From the NCBI GenBank assembly GCA_947502635.1, contig CANNAN010000015.1:1-64000 (forward strand): a stretch of DNA of 64,000 nt, read 5' to 3'. The DNA comes from an uncultured Flavobacteriaceae bacterium (GTDB taxonomy: Bacteria > Bacteroidota > Bacteroidia > Flavobacteriales > Flavobacteriaceae). Positions 53,400-61,875 of the stretch are shown here, one piece after another. How positions within the stretch are numbered: the first letter of the stretch is position 1; each line of letters begins with the position of its first letter. The notes under the pieces are model-generated. The model was not told the origin of the DNA. It worked only from the letters and a program-made list of their open reading frames with translations, and did not search any database. The position numbers were made by a program, and so were the translations under genes.

Positions 53400-54140
53400 T
53401 TAATCGTTAATTCTTTGTCTTACCGCTTCATATAAAAAAGCACCACAAGCAACAGAAACATTTAAAGATTCAATTTCACCTAGTATAGGAAGTTTGGCTT
53501 TAGCATCAACAACTTTTAATGTAGATGGGTTAATGCCTCTACCTTCAGATCCCATTATAATAGCGCATGGTTCTTTAAAAGAAACATCATATAAAAGATG
53601 ATCTGTTTTCTCGGTAGCAGCTATAACATTTATACCAGATGCCTGCATGTAAAATACGGCGTCTTTAATATGATCAACCTTGCAAATAGGAACTTTAAAA
53701 ACAGCTCCAGCGCTTGTTTTGATTGTATCTCCATTTACAGGAGCACCACCTTTTTTTTGAATAATAATACCATCAACACCTGTGCATTCTGCGGTACGTA
53801 TTATAGCTCCAAAATTACGAACATCACTCAATTGATCTAATAATAGGAATAAAGGTGTTTTTCCAGATTCTATAACACTTAAAACTAAAGTTTCTATGTC
53901 ATGGAATTCAATTGGAGAAATCTGAGCAACAGCACCTTGATGATTTTTTTTAGTAAGCCTGTTTAGCTTTTCAATGGGTACATATGAGGAGTTTATTGAA
54001 TTTTTCCTTAACATAGTCTCCAATTCACTAAAAAGCTCTCCTTTTAATCCTTTTTGAAGAAACACTTTATCAATTGTTTCACCAGCATTTATAGCTTCAA
54101 TAATAGCTCTAATACCAAAAATTTGTGTTTGTTCTTGCAT
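53400..54140 (-). CDS. rlmB: 23S rRNA 2'-O-methyltransferase of the SpoU family (RlmB)
   Basis: ATG at 54140 gives 246 residues; a longer reading would run into the hairpin terminator. SpoU motifs: LSDVRNFGAIIRTAECTGVDGIII, IMGSEGRGINPSTL, LPILGEIESLNVSVACGAFLYEAVRQR. An N-terminal L30e-like substrate-binding part (FGIRAIIEAINAGETIDKVFLQKGLKG) supports RlmB (Gm2251) over TrmL. Confidence 0.93.
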   Translation of the reverse strand: MQEQTQIFGIRAIIEAINAGETIDKVFLQKGLKGELFSELETMLRKNSINSSYVPIEKLNRLTKKNHQGAVAQISPIEFHDIETLVLSVIESGKTPLFLLLDQLSDVRNFGAIIRTAECTGVDGIIIQKKGGAPVNGDTIKTSAGAVFKVPICKVDHIKDAVFYMQASGINVIAATEKTDHLLYDVSFKEPCAIIMGSEGRGINPSTLKVVDAKAKLPILGEIESLNVSVACGAFLYEAVRQRIND

Positions 54141-54153
54141 GGGGTAAAGGTAT

Positions 54154-54187
54154 AAAAAAACCACCTCTATGAGGTGGTTTTTTTATT
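54154..54187. terminator. strong rho-independent terminator
   Basis: ACCACCTC and GAGGTGGT pair around a three-base loop, with seven A before and seven T after, so it works on both strands. On the minus strand it ends the SusCD operon; rlmB starts just beyond, with a -7-like TACCTTTA (minus strand) overlapping its edge. Confidence 0.9.
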
Positions 54188-54203
54188 GTTTCAAAATGCT
54201 TTA

Positions 54204-54713
54204 TTAAAAGTGAGGATTTTCATCTTCTAAAAAACCAGTTCTCCAGTGTCCGTTATATTCATAAACTATTCCTGGATCCCAACTAAATTCACAATCAAAA
54301 GATATTTGATCTACTTCAGTATTACTAGTTGTTGTGAAACCACCTCTGGTAATTACACCATTTGTTATAGTAACAGTAGCAGGACCATAAAGCTCTTCTG
54401 TATTAGGTTCACTCTGAAAAGTTAAACCATCTGCATTAAGAGTTACTTTTGCTTTAAGTTCCATCCAATTTCCATGATCGTCTACCCAAAAAGTATTATC
54501 ATTAGCAGAAGTGTTATAAGTACTAAATTGTACAAAGTCTCCACCATAAGCTGTTGCAGCCCCTCCAGGTTCAAGTGCTACTGCCCACCAATCTCCTGCT
54601 ATATCCTTAACGCTAGTCCCTCCTGGATCTGGATCACCACCTTCATCACAAGAGATAAATAAACTTACCGTAAATAAAAGTAAAACGGCTTTATATATAT
54701 TTATGTTTTTCAT
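54204..54713 (-). CDS. lipid-binding-type lipoprotein of the SusCD operon
   Basis: The lipoprotein signal ends FISCDEGGDPDPGG, an acidic surface-export signal. The 169-residue protein continues VKDIAGDWWAVALEPGG, an opening typical of Lipid_bd (putative lipid-binding) proteins that accompany SusCD pairs, followed by beta-rich strands and EYNGHWRTGFLE. It is the last gene of the operon and likely surface-exposed. The ligand is not known. Confidence 0.65.
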   Translation of the reverse strand: MKNINIYKAVLLLFTVSLFISCDEGGDPDPGGTSVKDIAGDWWAVALEPGGAATAYGGDFVQFSTYNTSANDNTFWVDDHGNWMELKAKVTLNADGLTFQSEPNTEELYGPATVTITNGVITRGGFTTTSNTEVDQISFDCEFSWDPGIVYEYNGHWRTGFLEDENPHF

Positions 54714-54737
54714 AATTCTTTAAATTTTTATTTTAAT

Positions 54738-55376
54738 TTATTGTCTTGAAAATGTTCTAGTAAATGTTCCGTAGAATCCACTAGCAGATAAGCTCCATTC
54801 CCAATTATCATTATCTACAATTTTGCCAGGTTGGAAGCTTTTTACAGATAATCCACTATCTGAAGCATTTTCTTGAAAAGGTATGTAAATCTGATCATCG
54901 TTAACATTAATGAAATTGATAGTAAGTTGGTTGGCACCAGTTACACCACCTGCATTATCATAACTGTAATATCTGTCTCCAGAAACAAGTGTACAAGTAC
55001 CAGGACTACCATTAGACCTTGCCCAACTACCAGCCAAAGTATATATACTAGGTGCAGTAGAAACTACCACTACCGTTCTTGTTGCTGAAGCTGAAAAACC
55101 TAAATCGTTTACAGCTGAATAAGTGATGTAATATACGCCAGGAACATTAGGATCTACAACTGTACTTGTTTCAAAAGGAAATGGAGCACCAGCAAGTGTA
55201 ACATTAGCACTAGGATCGGTCCAGGCATCTCCTTGGTTTATAATGACTTCGTCACTTCCGTTCATATCTATGACAGCATAATCTGTAGTGTCACTTACAT
55301 TTGCTGTGGTCTCTGTATCACAAGAACTTAAAAAAAGTACCATAATACAGGCTATACTCTTTATTATATTTTTCAT
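54738..55376 (-). CDS. surface lipoprotein with DUF5011-like domain
   Basis: Lipoprotein signal ends LFLSSCDTETTANVSDTTD. Residues 35-105 resemble the DUF5011 Ig-like fold (INQGDAWTDPSANVTLAG; VDPNVPGVYYITYSAVNDLGFSASATRTVVVV). The remaining ~100 residues (SIYTLAGSWARSNGSPGTCTLVSGDRYYSYDNAGGV) look like a second, unnamed beta-domain. 212 residues in all. It lies between SusD and the lipid-binding-type protein and may help bind the substrate of the transporter. Confidence 0.75.
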   Translation of the reverse strand: MKNIIKSIACIMVLFLSSCDTETTANVSDTTDYAVIDMNGSDEVIINQGDAWTDPSANVTLAGAPFPFETSTVVDPNVPGVYYITYSAVNDLGFSASATRTVVVVSTAPSIYTLAGSWARSNGSPGTCTLVSGDRYYSYDNAGGVTGANQLTINFINVNDDQIYIPFQENASDSGLSVKSFQPGKIVDNDNWEWSLSASGFYGTFTRTFSRQ

Positions 55377-55396
55377 AATCTATATCTTTTTTTAAA

Positions 55397-56878
55397 TTAT
55401 TGATTCCACCAAATTGACGTTGTGATAGGTACTATCGCAGGAGCATTTAGGTTTGTAGATGTTTCTCCAGCAGGATATAATAAACGTTGTGGGAAACCTG
55501 AACCTAATACACCATTTACAGAAACTGCAAATTCTCCAGGAACGTAACCAGAATCTGTTTGCGGAACCGTAGAAGTTGCAGGGATACCTGTTCTATGCCA
55601 TTCGAAGAAAGATTCAGCTCCGTTACCAGGATAACTGGCTACCCATTTTTGAGTAATAATAGCTGTTAGTTTTTCGTCAAAAGTACCAGTAGCAGGATAT
55701 TCATAAGCACCGCTAGCAGCAACAAAAGGAGCACCATCAAGTGTTGGTAATGCAGGAGAGTTTTCTCTAGTATTTACAACCTCCCATTTTCTGAAGTTTT
55801 CCTGAACAGCTGCATCATAAAGCACTTTGGCACCTGTACCACTATTATAACGTTCCATAGCTTCAGCCTGCATTAATAAGCTTTCTTCATGACTTATAAA
55901 ATATAAATCAGTTTCTGGATATAAAATTGATACAGCAAATGTATTTGGTCCAGCAGGATTGTTATAATCACCTTGATCTACAGGATTACCAGTCGTATAA
56001 AATAATGCTAATCTAGGATCTAAATTATCAGTTAAATAAGAATGCATGGTTGTACTAGCTCTTAAATTAAGTGCTGTATTTAATTGTCTCTTATCAGATT
56101 CGAATAAAGGGTTACTTACATTGGGAGCGTCAGTAAAGCCAGTTAGAGATGCATCCGTATCTAAAAAGGCAGTATTGGCATTTATCATAGCAGTAATTCC
56201 TGCTTGAGCTACAGATGCTCTAGCTTCGGTTTGGCGTAAGAATATTTTTAGTTTGAGTGTATTCGCAAACTTAACCCAGTTGCTCATGTCACCTCCAAAA
56301 ACTAAATCATCACCACCAGGTGTATCACCAACAGAAGCTCCTAAATTACGACCTAATGCATCATCAAGATCAACAATCATAGCATCATATACTTGTTCTC
56401 CAGTATCAAAGTTAGGTTGAAAGATTAGAGGATCGTTCGCTTCACTATAAGGAATATCACCATACCAATCAGTAAGCATATGCGATAAATATGTTTCTAA
56501 TGTAGTTGCAATTAAATAGTAATTCCAATTTTCGGCAGCTAAAGCTTTTTTCTTAATATTTCTAATATCTAGAAGACCATCATAAGTATTTCTCCAGCCA
56601 CTTTCTGCAATGGCATCTGTGGTTCCTAAAGTATAGTTATCTACTACGCGGTATTGACTCGAGCCTGGACTTTGCGACCACATCTGTGACCAAATACCAC
56701 CAATTAATGCCCAATTAGATCCTTGTACACCAGCTACAGCTGTGATACTCGCTGGCAATTCAACTGCAAAAGTTAAATCATCAGGAGTTAAGTTATCTGG
56801 ATCTCTGTTTATATCTAAAACTGAATCACAGGATATTAATATCCCAAATCCTATTAATAATAATATTATTTTTTTCAT
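55397..56878 (-). CDS. SusD/RagB-family lipoprotein (first pair)
   Basis: Lipoprotein signal ends GILISCDSVLDINRDPDN. The 493 residues match the SusD-like_2 type: LTFAVELPASITAVAGVQGSNWALIGGIWSQMWSQSPGSSQYRVVDNYTL, WNYYLIATTLETYLSHMLTDWYGDIPYSEAND, MSNWVKFANTLKLKIFLRQTEAR, SHEESLLMQAEAMERY. SusD proteins bind ligand on the surface and lid the SusC channel. It follows the SusC gene by 19 bases. Confidence 0.92.
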   Translation of the reverse strand: MKKIILLLIGFGILISCDSVLDINRDPDNLTPDDLTFAVELPASITAVAGVQGSNWALIGGIWSQMWSQSPGSSQYRVVDNYTLGTTDAIAESGWRNTYDGLLDIRNIKKKALAAENWNYYLIATTLETYLSHMLTDWYGDIPYSEANDPLIFQPNFDTGEQVYDAMIVDLDDALGRNLGASVGDTPGGDDLVFGGDMSNWVKFANTLKLKIFLRQTEARASVAQAGITAMINANTAFLDTDASLTGFTDAPNVSNPLFESDKRQLNTALNLRASTTMHSYLTDNLDPRLALFYTTGNPVDQGDYNNPAGPNTFAVSILYPETDLYFISHEESLLMQAEAMERYNSGTGAKVLYDAAVQENFRKWEVVNTRENSPALPTLDGAPFVAASGAYEYPATGTFDEKLTAIITQKWVASYPGNGAESFFEWHRTGIPATSTVPQTDSGYVPGEFAVSVNGVLGSGFPQRLLYPAGETSTNLNAPAIVPITTSIWWNQ

Positions 56879-56897
56879 TGTATATTTTTTTAATTAT

Positions 56898-59800
56898 TTA
56901 GAATGACATTCTTAATGCAACTCCGTATGTTCTTTGAGCAGGATTTCCTGCAAACTCACCAAATTCAGTTTCTATATCATTACCACCAAATGAAGTAACC
57001 TCAGGATCTACATAGGGATTTTCATCTGGAGTCCATAGCATTAAATTTCTGCCGTATAAGCTTAAAGATAAGGAGCTTAATCCTGATTTTCCAATAATAC
57101 TCTGTGGGAAGTTATAAGATAAAGATAAATCACGTAATCTTATAAATGTTTTATCAATAACATGATTCGTTGCTTCTGTACTAGGGTTATTACTTGCGCT
57201 ATAAAAACCAGTAACAGCATCAAAAGTTATAGGGGTTGTGTTTTCAGGATATGTTGGGGCTGTAACAACAGAACCATCAGGATTGTAAACACCATCATCA
57301 ATAACAGAGTTTGGTACTATAAATGTATTTCTATCATTATATGTCGTTGCAATAGAGTTTCCAGTAAACCCTAAAAGTCTGGATGTGTATGAGTACATTT
57401 CACCACCTTCTTTCCAATCAAATCCAAATGATAATCTGAAATTTTTGTACTTAATCGTGTTTTGAAGACCCATTACGAAATCTCTTTGCGAATTACCTAT
57501 GGTTTGTTCTTCAGTAGATTGTAAAGGAATCCCTGTATTAGGGTCTACAATAACCTGACCAGCAGCATTTGTTTGTGGAATACGTGCTTGAAACACACCT
57601 AAAGGTTGTCCTTCAATAGCATAATAGTTTACACCAAAAGCACTGTTAACTAATAATTTATCTAAACCATCGGGAAGATCTGTAATTTCATTCTCATTTT
57701 TTGTAAAGGTGTAATCAATATTCCAGCTAAAATCATCTGTTCTAATTGGTACAAACCCAAGAGCAACTTCAATACCTTTATTCTCAATATCTAAAAAGTT
57801 ACCGAAAATTTCTCTGTATCCAGTAGAGTTAGGAAGTTGTTGTTGTATAATAGCACCATCTGTTGTCTTTTTGTAATAGGCAACATCTGCTGTAATTCTA
57901 TTATTAAAGAATCGACCTTCAAGGCCTATTTCATATTCATCAGTAAATTCAGGTTCAATTCCAATATTTCCTAAAGTTCTACCAATTTCAAATGAGTTTA
58001 AGCCAGCAAAAGGAAAGTTAATAGACCCAAAATAAGCAACAGCTACACCTTGTGTCGCAGAACTTTCTGTTAAGTATAAACCAGCACCATTGGCAAGCGA
58101 AGCGTAACCACCACGAGCTTTTAAGAAATGTTGACCATCATCTAAAACAATGGCACTTAAATTAGCTGAAGGATAGAAAAAAGAATTATTACCTATAGCT
58201 AAAGTAGATGTCCATTCATTTCTTGCTGTTAAGTTTAAATAAATACGCTCTTTATATGATAAGGTAGCCGAACTAAAAACAGAATAGTTTTTTGATTGAG
58301 CATTTTGTTGCGCAGTGATAGGAAGCACTGCAGAGTTAGAAATTTCATAGAAATTAGGAATGTCTAAGTTTGTTACTCTAACTTGTAAAGAACTTGTCGT
58401 AGAATTATTAATAGATCCTCCAATGGATGCATCCAATGCAAAGTTTTCATTTAAGACAGTATTATAATCAAATGTCATGAAAGATTCATAGCGTCTAGCT
58501 TGGTTAGTTCTTTCTGTAACTCCACCAACAACAGTACTTGCTCCTAATAAGGCATTTGGAGATCCAGGAGTATAGTTAATAACGGCTCCGTGACTATGGC
58601 GTGTACCATTATTAATATCTGCACCAATTTGAATGGTACCTATTAAGTTAGGTGTAATGTCATAAGAAAAATTAATGTTCCCATAAAAACGCTCACGATT
58701 TAACACAGTTGCATTTTCATTAAGGAGCCACCATGGGTTTCTTGAATATGGTGTATAGAAATTATCGTTGTTATTAAAAGGATTATTAGTATAATCTTTC
58801 AAATCTAATACACTAATACCTCTAGGAATTTGAATTAACTCTTGCATAAAAGTTTCTCCTTCACCTGCACCATCACCTTGTCCTGTATTTACAGCGTTTT
58901 GTCTTGTTTGGGCATAATTACCGTTAACTCGAAGTCTGAATTTTTCGCCAGATATACCAGTGTTTAAACTTAATGTATTTCTAGTTAAAGCATCAGAATC
59001 TGTGGGAATGATACCATCGGTGTCTACTCTTGAAAAGATAATAGAAAAATCAGTATTTTCACCACCACCACTTAAACGAACTGAATTACTATATGTATTA
59101 CCAATATCGTAGAAATCTTTGATGTTGTCTTCAAGGTTTTCGTAAGGCTTTATTTGTTGCGCATTATCTACAATTTGTCCCCAAACACGAAGTCCGCCTG
59201 TAAATGCAGGTCCCCAAGATCCATTTTCGTTAGTGGCACCTGTACCACCAGAAGGAAGACCAGAATAATCTACGCCATTCCAACCTTGACCAAATTTTTG
59301 CTGTAAATGTGGGATTCTTGCAACTTCTAAAAAGTCAACAGAACTGGTTATTTCTACTTTTACCTTTTGTCCAGCTTGCCCTTTTTTAGTCGTAATAATA
59401 ATAGCTCCACTTTGTGCTCTAGAACCATATAATGCAGTTGCAGCTCCTCCTTTAAGTATATTAATACTTGCAATAGAATTAGCATCTAAATCATTAATAT
59501 TAGTACCGCCATCAAAGGATCTATTAACATCAGTGTCTAGTCCACTAAGGCTACTGGTATTTGAGGCCGAAGATATAGGTGTACCATCAATAACATATAA
59601 AGGACCGTTACCGCTAAGGGAACTGAATCCTCTAAAAATTATTTTTGTAGAGGCTCCTGGTTGATTAGGAGCAGTTACATCTAAACCAGCTACTTTTCCA
59701 GATAAACTTTCAAAAGGGTTAAGTGTCGCTACTTCTGTTAATTTTTCTCCAGAAACAGATGTTGCAGCATAACCAAGTGATCTTTTTTGTTTGGTTTTAC

Positions 59801-60131
59801 CAAAAGCAGTTACTACAACCTCTTCTAAAGATTCAGCATCTTCCTGCAATGTAACATTAATTGTGTTGGAAGCACCAACAGCAATTTCTTGAGTGGTATA
59901 CCCAACAAAGCTAAATACAAGAGTTGCTCCTTGACTTGCTCTAATTGAATACTTACCATCGAAATCTGAAGATGTACCAGAAGTAGTACCTTTTACTAAG
60001 ACAGTTGCTCCAGGTAATGGTAAGCCAGAATCATCTGAAACTGTACCCGAAATTGTCTTTTCTTGTGCAAACGTAAGTTGCACTGCCAACGCTAGTAATA
60101 GCGTTAGAATTCCACTAAACTTTGTTTTCAT
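56898..60131 (-). CDS. SusC/RagA TonB-dependent transporter (first pair)
   Basis: ATG at 60131 (KTKFSGILTLLLALAVQLTFAQ) gives 1077 residues; an earlier reading would add an unlikely leader. A carboxypeptidase-regulatory-like domain (KTISGTVSDDSGLPLPGATVLVKGTTSGTSSDFDGKYSI) is followed by the LEEVVVTAFGKTKQKRSLGYA linker, the plug (VAGLDVTAPNQPGASTKIIFRGFSSLSGNGPLYVIDGTPI) and the barrel ending in NPAQRTYGVALRMSF. It imports an oligosaccharide or peptide with its SusD. The ligand cannot be read. Confidence 0.95.
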   Translation of the reverse strand: MKTKFSGILTLLLALAVQLTFAQEKTISGTVSDDSGLPLPGATVLVKGTTSGTSSDFDGKYSIRASQGATLVFSFVGYTTQEIAVGASNTINVTLQEDAESLEEVVVTAFGKTKQKRSLGYAATSVSGEKLTEVATLNPFESLSGKVAGLDVTAPNQPGASTKIIFRGFSSLSGNGPLYVIDGTPISSASNTSSLSGLDTDVNRSFDGGTNINDLDANSIASINILKGGAATALYGSRAQSGAIIITTKKGQAGQKVKVEITSSVDFLEVARIPHLQQKFGQGWNGVDYSGLPSGGTGATNENGSWGPAFTGGLRVWGQIVDNAQQIKPYENLEDNIKDFYDIGNTYSNSVRLSGGGENTDFSIIFSRVDTDGIIPTDSDALTRNTLSLNTGISGEKFRLRVNGNYAQTRQNAVNTGQGDGAGEGETFMQELIQIPRGISVLDLKDYTNNPFNNNDNFYTPYSRNPWWLLNENATVLNRERFYGNINFSYDITPNLIGTIQIGADINNGTRHSHGAVINYTPGSPNALLGASTVVGGVTERTNQARRYESFMTFDYNTVLNENFALDASIGGSINNSTTSSLQVRVTNLDIPNFYEISNSAVLPITAQQNAQSKNYSVFSSATLSYKERIYLNLTARNEWTSTLAIGNNSFFYPSANLSAIVLDDGQHFLKARGGYASLANGAGLYLTESSATQGVAVAYFGSINFPFAGLNSFEIGRTLGNIGIEPEFTDEYEIGLEGRFFNNRITADVAYYKKTTDGAIIQQQLPNSTGYREIFGNFLDIENKGIEVALGFVPIRTDDFSWNIDYTFTKNENEITDLPDGLDKLLVNSAFGVNYYAIEGQPLGVFQARIPQTNAAGQVIVDPNTGIPLQSTEEQTIGNSQRDFVMGLQNTIKYKNFRLSFGFDWKEGGEMYSYTSRLLGFTGNSIATTYNDRNTFIVPNSVIDDGVYNPDGSVVTAPTYPENTTPITFDAVTGFYSASNNPSTEATNHVIDKTFIRLRDLSLSYNFPQSIIGKSGLSSLSLSLYGRNLMLWTPDENPYVDPEVTSFGGNDIETEFGEFAGNPAQRTYGVALRMSF

Positions 60132-60430
60132 TTTATAATTATTTGAATTAGTCAATGTCAAAAATCATAATAAAAAGTTAATAAAACAATAAATAATGGT
60201 TAAAATTTACCTTTTAACGAGAATTTTTAAGAAAAAGACAAAAAGATAGTCAGTATAAAATGAAGTTTTTGATTCACTTTTTTAAGTGAATAAGAATACT
60301 TTTAATGACACATGATATTATATTTTTAATATTCCATAGAGTTGATTTAAATATTTATTTATGTTGAGATAACTAGACTTGTAAAAAATCACTACTGTTT
60401 TTTTACAAGTCTAGATTTATGCTTGATGTC
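60132..60430. other. 299-bp gap between SusCD pairs
   Basis: It holds the first pair's promoter region, with no clean TAnnTTTG found. An inverted repeat ATTCACTT-TTTT-AAGTGAAT lies at 60272-60291, and a 16-bp perfect stem (CTAGACTTGTAAAAAA with its complement) spans 60373-60414. No gene seen. Confidence 0.5.
60373..60414. terminator. 16-bp perfect hairpin after the second SusD
   Basis: CTAGACTTGTAAAAAA (60373-60388) and TTTTTTACAAGTCTAG (60399-60414) flank a ten-base loop, 17 bases after the SusD stop. The A/T runs are inside the stem instead of after it, so it is not a textbook terminator; it may act as one or protect the message end. Confidence 0.45.
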
Positions 60431-61864
60431 TTAAAATTTATCCCAGAATAATTTTGTTTCTGCTAAATCGCCTCCAATTGCAGAAGATGCTGTTGCATAA
60501 TTCGTAGCATTGATGGTTTGCTCTACAATAGGATATGTATATCTATTAGGGAATCCAGATACGGCTTCAGTTGGTGTCGCTAACAAAGGGTAGTCCATAG
60601 TCCTAATAGTTGTCCAGGCTTCTGGACCTCTATTGAATAAAGAAATCCATCTTTGTGTACCAATAACTTGTCTCCATGTTTGAGTTGCAATCAACATAGT
60701 GTAGTCAACAGTTGGTTGAGCTAAATAAGTGCTAGCATCTGTAGGACTTCCTCCCCATTCGTCTATTGAGGCTCTAATGGCGTTGGTATAGTGGTTAGCT
60801 GCTGTGTCTCCTGTAGAATATCCTCTTGCTGCTCCTTCAGCTAGTAAAAACTGAACTTCGGAATACGATAAGATGACACCATGAGCATTTGCTGCTACAA
60901 CTTGAGCAGAGAGTGGTGAGTGGTTCGAGTAGGCAGAAGGACTTCCAATCTCTCCTCCAATGTAATTTCCACTAATGGTTTCAAACCATAACGGTCTTCT
61001 TGGGTCGTTAAGTGTGTTCATCATATCAATTAAAGTAGCGCCAGCAACAAAATCATTTCGTCCGCTAAGTACAACATTAGTGTGTACGGGGTGGGTGTTT
61101 GGAGCTGAAGATAAGTAATGCATATGCGCATTTTCATCACTATTAGTAATGACACCACTTAATATAGCAGACTCTACTGTGGTTTGAGCAAATGTATTGT
61201 CTGCATCTGCTAACAGTATTCCCATTCTTAGTTTTAAGGAATTTGCAAACTTTTTCCAACTTGCAACATTTCCATTAAAGATATTATCACCAATAACAAA
61301 ACTGTTTTGATTTGTATCTAAGCCATTAATTGCTGTGGTTAGCCTTGTAATTAGATCTTTATATATGGTCATACCATCATCATATATAGGTGTTAAAATT
61401 TCGATGTTTAAAGATTCTGTGTAAGGGATGTTTCCAAAAGTTTCTACTAAATGACTGAATGCGTAAACTTTCATGATTTCAATAATAAATAATTTATTAT
61501 TAGTATACTGGTCTTCTGGACTAACATATGTTGTTTCGGTAATTATTTTACCAGCTTCGTCTAAATCTTTTAAGGCATCTTTATAAATAGCACTCCAAAG
61601 GTTTTCTGGAATGGTTCTGGTTACCTGGTCATAGTTGCTTTCATCCGTATATGTAGTTTCCTGTAAAAATTGAGCCCAGAGTTTGGTGTTGTTTTCGTTC
61701 ACATTTATTTGGACAACTTGATCAACTAAAGCTTTTTGAGCTCCAGTAAATAAGGATTCTCCTGATACAGAATCAGGATCCTTAGTATTTTTGTTCAAAT
61801 CTTCTAAGTTGCTTGAACATGATGCAATTATAAGTGCTATTGCAATGATAAATATTTTTTTCAT
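60431..61864 (-). CDS. SusD/RagB-family lipoprotein (second pair)
   Basis: Signal ends ALIIASCSSNLEDLNKNTKDPDS. The 477 residues belong to the same SusD-like_2 type: LFTGAQKALVDQVVQINVNENNTKLWAQFLQETTYTDESNYDQV, YAFSHLVETFGNIPYTESLN, VASWKKFANSLKLRMGILLADAD, LSYSEVQFLLAEGAARGY. It follows the second SusC gene by 11 bases. It differs enough from the first SusD to suggest a different ligand. Confidence 0.92.
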   Translation of the reverse strand: MKKIFIIAIALIIASCSSNLEDLNKNTKDPDSVSGESLFTGAQKALVDQVVQINVNENNTKLWAQFLQETTYTDESNYDQVTRTIPENLWSAIYKDALKDLDEAGKIITETTYVSPEDQYTNNKLFIIEIMKVYAFSHLVETFGNIPYTESLNIEILTPIYDDGMTIYKDLITRLTTAINGLDTNQNSFVIGDNIFNGNVASWKKFANSLKLRMGILLADADNTFAQTTVESAILSGVITNSDENAHMHYLSSAPNTHPVHTNVVLSGRNDFVAGATLIDMMNTLNDPRRPLWFETISGNYIGGEIGSPSAYSNHSPLSAQVVAANAHGVILSYSEVQFLLAEGAARGYSTGDTAANHYTNAIRASIDEWGGSPTDASTYLAQPTVDYTMLIATQTWRQVIGTQRWISLFNRGPEAWTTIRTMDYPLLATPTEAVSGFPNRYTYPIVEQTINATNYATASSAIGGDLAETKLFWDKF

Positions 61865-61875
61865 GATTTGAATTT